From NCBI GenBank assembly GCA_014058105.1, contig JACGCM010000440.1:1240001-1304000 (forward strand): a stretch of DNA of 64,000 nucleotides, in the 5' to 3' direction. The position numbers and the translations under genes are program-made. The DNA comes from Kingdonia uniflora (lineage: Eukaryota > Streptophyta > Magnoliopsida > Ranunculales > Circaeasteraceae). The notes below the pieces were generated by a model. It made no database searches, was not told the origin of the DNA, and worked only from the letters and a program-made list of their open reading frames with translations. Below are positions 57,821 to 64,000 of this stretch, piece by piece. Positions within the stretch are counted from its first letter, which is position 1, and every line of letters begins with the position of its first letter.

Positions 57821-58005
57821 AATTTTTTTTTTAACTTAAGCGCCTGTTTAAAAATAAAACAGGCGCAAAACACTTGGGCGCCCAATCGCTACTTAAAAAT
57901 CCTAGACCGAGTCTTGGATTCCAAGGCTGAGACTTGGTTTTTGAGTCTCAAAACCAAGTCAGTCAGGCATTGTTGGAGGGCAAAAAGCTGACATGGCAGC
58001 TAAAA

Positions 58006-58038
58006 ATCCAAGGCAGTCAAGCACTTTAGGATTTGCTC
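58006..58038 (-). repeat. 3' terminal inverted repeat of Harbinger copy 2
   Basis: Minus strand GAGCAAATCCTAAAGTGC, then TTGACTGCCTTGGAT. Followed directly by the TAA duplication at 58039-58041. Confidence 0.9.
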
Positions 58039-58041
58039 TAA

Positions 58042-58712
58042 TAATGCCTCTGAGTTTCTCTCATACCCACTTGATTAAAAAAAAAACTCTTTTTAAGTCT
58101 TTTATCTTCTCCAATCTCACTCACAGATTCTTGGCAAGCAAAGATTGGTGCTTAGTTTTTGTTTTGTTGTATCCAAAATCAAATCAGCCATCTGCACATA
58201 AGATCTGCAACTAAAGATGAAAATAGTGTTTTGTTGTCTCTCAGATCTCTTTTTCGCCCAAAATGTAATTGTCCTTTTGTTGATATATGCTTTGAGTACG
58301 ACGGGGGATATGGAAGGAATTAGAAGTGGGAACCATCGGTGGCCATGCTGGGAGACCCCATTGATGGGGTGAGAGTTTGGTTTCTAGGGTTTGAAATCGC
58401 AGCTGCAAAACAAGTTTAATTTTAAAAAAACCCCGACCCGACGATTCCGGCTCGGTTTTGGTTCGGGTTACGTACTTGAACACCCGATATGTTCGGTTCG
58501 AATCAGGTCCAGAGCTAAACCCAGACTGATCCAACATGTGTACAACCCTAAGATGTACGGATGTACATGGCTTTACATTTGCTCCTCAAATCTCTCCCTC
58601 CAAACCATTTTGGTATATTATCGCTTTGGGCTAGATGGTAACGCCCAAAACCACACGGTGTGAGCCCTTTATCTATAACAAAAATAGTATAAAGTCTGTT
58701 AATTTGGCCTAA
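58042..58712. other. Flank right of the Harbinger element; CGGTTCGG-rich repeat, right part
   Basis: No gene. From about 58380 the sequence is rich in CGGTTTTGGTTCGGG and CGGTTCGAATC and ends near 58550 with 'gtgtacaacccta', mirroring 50658-50837. Short frames here are fortuitous. Confidence 0.45.
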
Positions 58713-59066
58713 GAGCATCTCCACCAACAACCAACGCTTAGGGTTATAGATAGAAAGCTTCAGTAATAAGTACAATCTCAAATGCTTCTGCAATGCTTGA
58801 TAGAAGGAGATCAAGCTCAGTGGTGAGACTACCAAACCAATCTTCAAAATAGCCACCTTAGAAAATCTGCGTGAAAAAAATCACTCAAACCAAAAAGAAA
58901 AAAAAAACAAACACTGAAATGTTATGCATGTATCTAGACATACATACATATAATACTTTGGCACACCTCAGTTCAAACTTTGGACGCCCTGCACATGACA
59001 TGATGTGAGCGCGAGCTCACCTCATATAGCTTTTCAACTTAAACAAAGGCACTGCTGGAGATACTC
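58713..59066. mobile_element. Tourist-type MITE (354 bp)
   Basis: Ends GAGCATCTCCACCAACAACC and, on the other strand, GAGTATCTCCAGCAGTGCC, flanked by TAA at 58710-58712 and 59067-59069. No coding capacity. The first ten bases equal those of the 7.2-kb Harbinger element 675 bp to the left, so that family's transposase could have mobilised it. Confidence 0.82.
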
Positions 59067-59169
59067 TAACCCCAAAAGCCTAGCATCAACATCCCCCTTA
59101 TGTTCTTTTTTCCCCTCAAATCTCTTTTCTCCCAAGTTTCTCCCTTCGTGAAGAGAGATCCAATTAAAC

Positions 59170-59645
59170 TGATGTAGCACAAATTGAAGACTCTACATGT
59201 CATCGGTGGATCACCCAAAGTCCACAAGGATTCAAAGACCTAGTGCCAAGGCCAGAAAAGCATACAGGCTTTGAGTCTATTATTTTTATTATAGTGTTTT
59301 AGTTAGTTTAAACTCTTAGTGTTTTAAGAAGTTTTTACTTGGTTTTAGAGTCTGTTTAGAAGTCTTCATTGGATTAGGAAACCAACTTTCGTTAAGGTTC
59401 TTTAAGTCTAGTAGAATTAGGATTTGGAGAGTCTATAAATAAACCTATGTAATAGGGGATAAGCAGTTGATTTATTGAATAAAGTATTGCTTTTTGGAGA
59501 ATATAATTCTCTTTATTTTCCCTTTGTTTGATCAATTCGATTATTGATTATTCATAGGAAGGTTGGTAGTAGATCTATAGCTGGATTCATTTAACAAGCG
59601 TGCTATTTTCTTGAATTAAACTTCATTGCGTATAGGGGCCCTGCA
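59170..59645 (+). repeat. 5' LTR of the right-hand gypsy element
   Basis: From TGATGTAGCACAAATTG to GGGGCCCTGCA, about 476 bp. The end could also be three bases later at a second CA. It contains a TATA-like GTCTATAAATAAACC near 59440 and an AATAAAG polyadenylation-like signal near 59480. The partner LTR is outside the window, so the ends are inferred. Confidence 0.65.
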
Positions 59646-59649
59646 TCAG

Positions 59650-59662
59650 TTGGTACTAGAGC
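59650..59662 (+). promoter_or_regulatory. Primer binding site of the right-hand gypsy element
   Basis: TTGGTACTAGAGC, close to the tRNA-Met type site TGGTATCAGAGC but with rearranged central bases, four bases after the LTR. Confidence 0.6.
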
Positions 59663-59680
59663 TATCTACATTCCTACATC

Positions 59681-60850
59681 ATGCCTCCTCATTCAAAGCG
59701 GGTTGTTTGTGGGGTTCCCCTTGAAGAAGTATACGAGCAAGATAAAGTAGAGAGATTAAAACAACTGGTTGAGGCGTTGACATGACAATTGGCGGTGTTG
59801 AGTTCTAGGGCTCCACCCCAGGACCAAGAACCAAATTCAGTTTTTGAGGAGGCTGAAGAAGATGGTGGTGCAGAGGATGATAATCCTTTTCCTGACTATG
59901 GTCGAAGGGAGAGACAATGTGTAGTTGACCCTCCTCATCATAATCGTGAGTCCAGACGATGAGAAGCAGAATTAAAAATTGATTTGCCAAAATTCCATGG
60001 TAGCTTATAAGCAGAGGAGTTCCTTGATTGGGTCAATACAATCGAAGAAAATTTTGAGTTTAAAGAGGTTCCAGAAAACAAACAAGTTATGTTGGTTTCC
60101 CTTCATTTTTGGGCTCAAGCTTCAGCGCGGTGGCAACAACTTAAGCGAACACGAGTCCGACTTAGGAAGGTAAAGACCACTTCATGGGGGAAACTTAAGA
60201 AACATATGAGGAAGGCATTTTTTCCACATAACTATACGACGTTATTGTATCAACGACTTCAGAATCTTCAGCAAGGTAATAAATCGATTGATGATTATAC
60301 AAAAGAGTTATTAGCTCATTACTCGCAATGATTTGGGTGAAAGGGCTGAACATATGGCATCTCATTACATAGGGGGTTTGCGACAAAATTTCTAGGATAC
60401 CCTTAATTTGTTTGATGTTTCAATAGTCATAAAGGCATATCAACAGGCTGTAACCCTTGTGAAGCAGTTGGGGAGGTGAAGTTCTCTGAGTAGTGGAGGG
60501 ACGTACAACAACTCGACCAGTACTCGACAACCGATACAATAAGATTCTCTTAAGAAATTTGCTGTCGGAGGGCAACCGAACCGTACAATTGCACCAGGAA
60601 GCGGATTTAAGTACTTTAAGTGTGGAGAACCGGGACATAGAGCGGCTGATTGCAAGAAAGGAAGGAGCTTATTTATTGAAGGAGAAGAGCCCATGGATGA
60701 GACTATTGTGGATACGGATCAAAGACCCTTGTTTGATCAGGAGTATGAGAAGGGGACGCGGGAGGAGTCGTGGCAGGAGATCATGGAACAAACTTAGTCG
60801 TGAGACGTATATGTCTTACTCCATGTACACTTGATGGAAATGGGGTGGTT
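59681..60850 (+). pseudogene. gag of the right-hand gypsy element
   Basis: Starts MPPHSKRVVCG. An acidic linker is followed by the retrotransposon gag domain: LPKFHGSL, FLDWVNTIEENFEF, VMLVSLHFWAQASARWQQL, WGKLKKHMRKAFFPHNY, QRLQNLQQGNKSIDDY. A zinc knuckle, FKCGEPGHRAADCKK, lies at about 60617-60660. It forms the particle that packages the RNA. Stops near 59783, 60009 and 60330 and frameshifts afterwards make it non-functional. Confidence 0.86.
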
Positions 60851-60899
60851 ACGTACCAAATTTTTTCAAACCACATGTACAATTGCGAGGAAGGTGTGT

Positions 60900-63112
60900 G
60901 GCTTAGTGATTGATTCTGGGAGTTACGACAGCATCATAGCAGAAGAGGTTGTTCAGTAGTTAAAGCTTGTACCAGTTGCATCCAAAACCCTACACTCTCT
61001 CATGGCTTAAGAAGGATAGCGAGGTAACTGCTTCAAAACGTTGTTTGATTAATTTTTCTATTTGGTCCAAGTACAAAGATAGTGTTTGGTGTGATGTTGT
61101 TGGAATGGATGCATGTAATGTATTATTGGGTAGACCTTGGCTATATGATCGGGAAGGTCGTTAGTGATGGGTATATGAACACACATAGTTTTTGGTGGAA
61201 CAACACTAAAATTACACTGTTACCTAATAAAGATTCCATACAACGTAAAAAGACTAAGCCTAACCTATGAGTTGGGGAGGGTTCTAATCTCTTATCTATG
61301 AGTAGGTTTATGATTGAAATGGAAGAATTAGGAACGGTGTATGTGTTTCTTGGAAAAGAGAGCGAAAGTAAGTTTATCGTCCCCGAAGCAGTTCGACCCC
61401 TTGTTGATGAATATATTAACGTGTTTCCTACTGATATGCCTAAAAATTTATCGCCTTTACGGGATATTCAACATGAAATTGATCTCGTACTTGGGGCAAA
61501 CCTTCCTAATCGACCCCATTATCGAATGAGCCCTAAGGAACTCGAAGAATTGAGGTATCAAGTGGAAGAGCTTTTGACTAAGGGTCATATAAGGGAGAGT
61601 CTTAGCCCATGTGTTGTACCGGCCTTACTTGTCCCCAAAATGGATGGTAGTTGGAGAATGTGCCTCAATAGTAGAGTGATAAATAAAATTACCATTAAAT
61701 ATCACTTCCCTATTCCTTGGTTTGACGGCTTGCTAGATTAGTTAGGTGGATCGACGGTGTTTAACAAACTGGATTTGAAGAGTGGCTACCATAAAATACG
61801 GATCAGAGAAGGTGATGAGTGGAAAACAACCTTTAAAACTTATGAGGGGATTTACGAATGGTTGGTCATGACATTTGAGCTCTCTAATGCCCCTAGTACC
61901 TTCATGAGAGTGATGAATCAGGCCTTATGCCTTTTTATTGGTTATTTTGTGGTTGTTTACTTTGATGATATCCTTATTTATAGTGCTAACGCATTTTTAT
62001 ATTTTGAGCATGTGTGACAAGTTCTTGAGGTTTTGCGAAGGGAAAAGCTTTATGCAGCCATTCAAAAGTGTAGCTTCATGACGGATAAGGTACTTTTTCT
62101 TGGGTATGTTATTTCCAAGAATGGTATTTCCATGGATGAGTCAAAAATTGAGGTTGTTAAAAACTGGCCACATCCAACCAGTATTCACGAGGTCTGGAGA
62201 TTTTATGGCCTTGCATCGCTTTATCGGTGTTTTATTCCCCACTTTAGCACTATCATGGTGTCAATTACAGATTGCATGAAATCGGGGCATTTTGCGTGGT
62301 CTGAGGATGTAGAAAAAGAGTTCCTTGTGATCAAACACAAGTTAATTTCAACACCAATTTTCATCTTACCAAATTTTTCACAGCCATTCGAGTTACATTT
62401 GTGATGCATCTAAAGTAGGCAGTGAAGCAATTCTTAGTCAGAGGAATTGGTCGATCGTATTCTTTAGCGAAAAGTTGAAAGGTGCAAAGCTAATCTACAA
62501 TACTTATGATATCGAGTTCTTTGCGGTGGTACAAGCGTTGAGACATTGGCGACATTATTTGATTCATAGTGAGTTTGTATTGTATTCTGACCACGACTCC
62601 TTAAAGTACATTAATAGTTAGGATAAACTCATGGTAAGACGTGCCAAATGGGAGACATATCTACATGAATTTAACTTTGTTCTTAAGCAGAAGCCAGGGA
62701 TTCACAACCGTGTTTCTGATGCTCCTAGTAAAAGGAAATCCTTACTTTCGATCATGCGTTCTAAGGTACTTGGGTTTGATTCTTTTTGTAATTACTTAAC
62801 TACTGATCCATATTTTTCAGCTATTGTAGAAGATGTGTTAGCAGGTCAACGGTTTAAGTTTCTTATGCATGAGGGCTCCCTTTTTTGAGGAAACCAATTG
62901 TGTATTCCAGAGTGTAGTCTCCATTCGGAGATTATTAGAGAGTTGCTTGCATGAAGAAGGACATGTTGGAAGAGACAAAACATTTCAACTGGTTGCAGAC
63001 TCATACTTTTGGCCATCAATGCGAAATTAAGTATACTATCTCGTCCGTCGGTGTCATATTTGTCAAGTCTCAAAGGGAACTTTGACGAATGCTGGGCTTT
63101 ATATGCCGCTAC
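60900..63112 (+). pseudogene. pol of the right-hand gypsy element: protease, RT, RNase H, integrase start
   Basis: Protease: LVIDSGSYDSIIAEEVV near 60905 (D-S-G active site) and NVLLGRPWLYDREG near 61117. RT at 61298-62404: RPHYRMSPKELEEL, a WRMCLNSRVINK block where Asp is usual at the Asn, [14 protein letters not shown], and intact catalytic VYFDDILIY near 61960. RNase H: YDIEFFAVVQALRHWRHYL and SDHDSLKYI near 62500-62610. Integrase zinc domain: HEEGHVGRDKTFQLV...CHICQ near 62950-63070. Interrupted by stops at about 61739, 62016, 62402 and 62619 and by the solo LTR at 63113. Confidence 0.88.
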
Positions 63113-63729
63113 TGTAGGGGCTTATCCCTTGATCTCACCTAGAATCGGGCTGTCCCCAGCTCGAACTACCTCCGTATCAGGCTCACGCATCCTCCACATG
63201 ACTTTTCAGTCAAACATTGCCACATACTCCACAAACTGATGATAAACGCTGGTCGAGCTTAAACTAAAAAACCTGAACAAGTCAAGCCACTTGTCTCTCA
63301 CGAACTCAATAGGTACTCAGTCAACATCCACTTACCACATTGTTCAGAGAATGTGCTCAAGTACGATGAAGAGTTGTGGAAGGGTCCTATATAAATGAAA
63401 AGTTCCAAAAGAGACAAATACCATAAAATATATGAGAAATCACGAAGAAGACTATATCTTATGAGATTCTCAAATACTCAAAACTTCTTATTCACAAGAT
63501 CAAATATTTATAAGTCTAGAGATAACTTGTAATAAGATACCACCAGCCTCAAGCAATAAAAGTTACTATTACAAAACCCTCAGCACGAGGTCGTGGTTTT
63601 TTAACCTATTCATAGGTTTTAACGCTAAATACCTGTGTCATTTCCTGTTTACAAGATTATAAGTCACAGGTATATTGGTGTAAGGACTAATTCCAGGCCA
63701 CGTCAAGCTCACGAAATTAGGCCATTACA
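63113..63729 (-). mobile_element. Solo LTR of the Tat family inserted in integrase
   Basis: 617 bp from TGTAGGGGCTTATCCC to GGCCATTACA, the reverse complement of the Tat LTR at 27568-28167 ('ctcagcacgaggtcgtgg', 'aacctattcataggtttt', 'ttaggccattaca'). Flanks GCTAC (63108-63112) and TCTAC (63730-63734) are a 5-bp target duplication with one mismatch. The integrase frame continues across it. No internal Tat sequence remains, as expected after LTR-LTR recombination. Confidence 0.92.
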
Positions 63730-63734
63730 TCTAC

Positions 63735-64000
63735 CAATTCTAGAATGTCTATTGACGAATTTTAGCATAGATTTCATCTTATGGCTTCCTCGCAAGCATA
63801 GAGGGTTGAATTCCATTTTTGTGGTTGTGGATTGCTTCTCAAAAATGACACACTTTGGAGCATGCAAAAAGAAAACAGATGTAGTAAACGTGGCTAAACT
63901 ATATTTCCGTGAGGTGTATCGTCTTCATGGTCTCCCTATTTCTATTATTTCAGATCGAGATACACAGTTTCTGCTGAGAATTGAGGTAGCTACTCTCTCT
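63735..64000 (+). pseudogene. Integrase core of the right-hand gypsy element, after the solo LTR
   Basis: The frame resumes after the LTR with ...PILECLLTNFSIDFIL, then LPRKHRGLNSIFVVVDCFSKM, HFGACKK, AKLYFREVYRLHGLP and ISDRDTQF. These hold the first two Asp residues of the D-D-E core. It continues past the window end. Confidence 0.88.

Larger units (their letters stand above)
50841..58038 (+). mobile_element. PIF/Harbinger element, full length, carrying a plant mobile domain gene (copy 2)
   Basis: 7198 bp flanked by TAA at 50838-50840 and 58039-58041, the TWA target duplication of PIF/Harbinger. Terminal inverted repeats begin GAGCATCTCC and GAGCAAATCC and share CCTAAA and TGACTGCCTTGGAT. 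Contents: acidic ORF and PMD gene (+), an internal palindrome, DDE transposase (+), and a convergent Myb/trihelix-like gene (-). Transposase plus Myb-like protein is the standard autonomous pair; the PMD gene is the addition. Intact ends and target sites but several stops in the genes indicate a fairly young but now inactive copy. Confidence 0.9.
59170..64000 (+). mobile_element. Ty3/gypsy retrotransposon (5' LTR through integrase, runs off the window)
   Basis: Order: 5' LTR, primer site, gag with CCHC knuckle, aspartic protease, RT with YFDDILIY, RNase H, integrase. This is the standard Ty3/gypsy order, not that of a pararetrovirus. The window ends within the integrase core, so a chromodomain cannot be checked. 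Stops in gag, between protease and RT, and in RNase H show it is defective. A solo Tat LTR interrupts it at 63113-63729. Confidence 0.9.

Noticed and set aside
59170..64000. Possible endogenous pararetrovirus
   Set aside because: Has LTR, gag zinc knuckle and an integrase after RNase H, with no movement protein. This is Ty3/gypsy.

Overview
The window is nuclear DNA of a dicot-like flowering plant. It is AT-rich, has short plant-type introns, and carries three endogenous plant genes (two GH3 beta-D-xylosidase genes and one VQ-motif gene) plus the orphan first exon of a fourth. The remaining sequence is mostly layered transposable elements. The species cannot be named from the sequence.

Layout. 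1-5.6 kb: an LTR remnant, a tRNA-derived SINE with a 10-bp target duplication, and a decayed L1-type LINE. 8.9-29.3 kb: a minus-strand Ty1/copia element broken by two events. One is a chimera at 10658-13834, in which two related LTR-like repeats bracket a piece of a Tat element. The other is a 14.1-kb Tat-lineage Ty3/gypsy element at 14030-28167 with paired LTRs, a near-perfect 5-bp target duplication (CATAA/CCTAA), a primer site, gag, protease, RT, two RNase H domains and integrase on the minus strand. It also carries a plus-strand, intron-containing coiled-coil gene and a minisatellite. Joining the sequence on either side of this element restores the copia reading frame. 31.2-35.6 kb: a decayed, 3'-truncated PIF/Harbinger element. 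35.9-43.0 kb: two tandem minus-strand beta-xylosidase genes with matching exons, except that one intron is absent from the right-hand copy. 46.4-47.9 kb: a non-coding LTR element with tRNA-Met primer site. 48.7-49.3 kb: the VQ gene. 49.9-50.2 kb: the orphan first exon. 50.8-58.0 kb: a full-length 7.2-kb PIF/Harbinger element. 58.7-59.1 kb: a Tourist-type MITE. 59.2 kb to the end: a plus-strand Ty3/gypsy element whose integrase is split by a solo Tat LTR.

The most striking object is the Harbinger element at 50841-58038. It has terminal inverted repeats and TAA target duplications, and holds three genes rather than two: a plant mobile domain (PMD) gene, the DDE transposase, and the convergent Myb/trihelix-like partner. 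A strong palindrome lies exactly between the PMD unit and the transposase unit, and it repeats motifs found at both ends. The decayed copy at 31-35.6 kb has the same order (TIR, PMD gene, palindrome, transposase), and its PMD gene has the same intron position and the same RG-rich tail. This argues for a recurrent PMD-carrying Harbinger lineage rather than chance nesting.

The xylosidases probably work on xylan or arabinan in the cell wall, and the VQ protein in WRKY or signalling contexts. Nearly all transposon genes contain stops, frameshifts or altered catalytic residues. All exon boundaries and repeat ends were read by eye.
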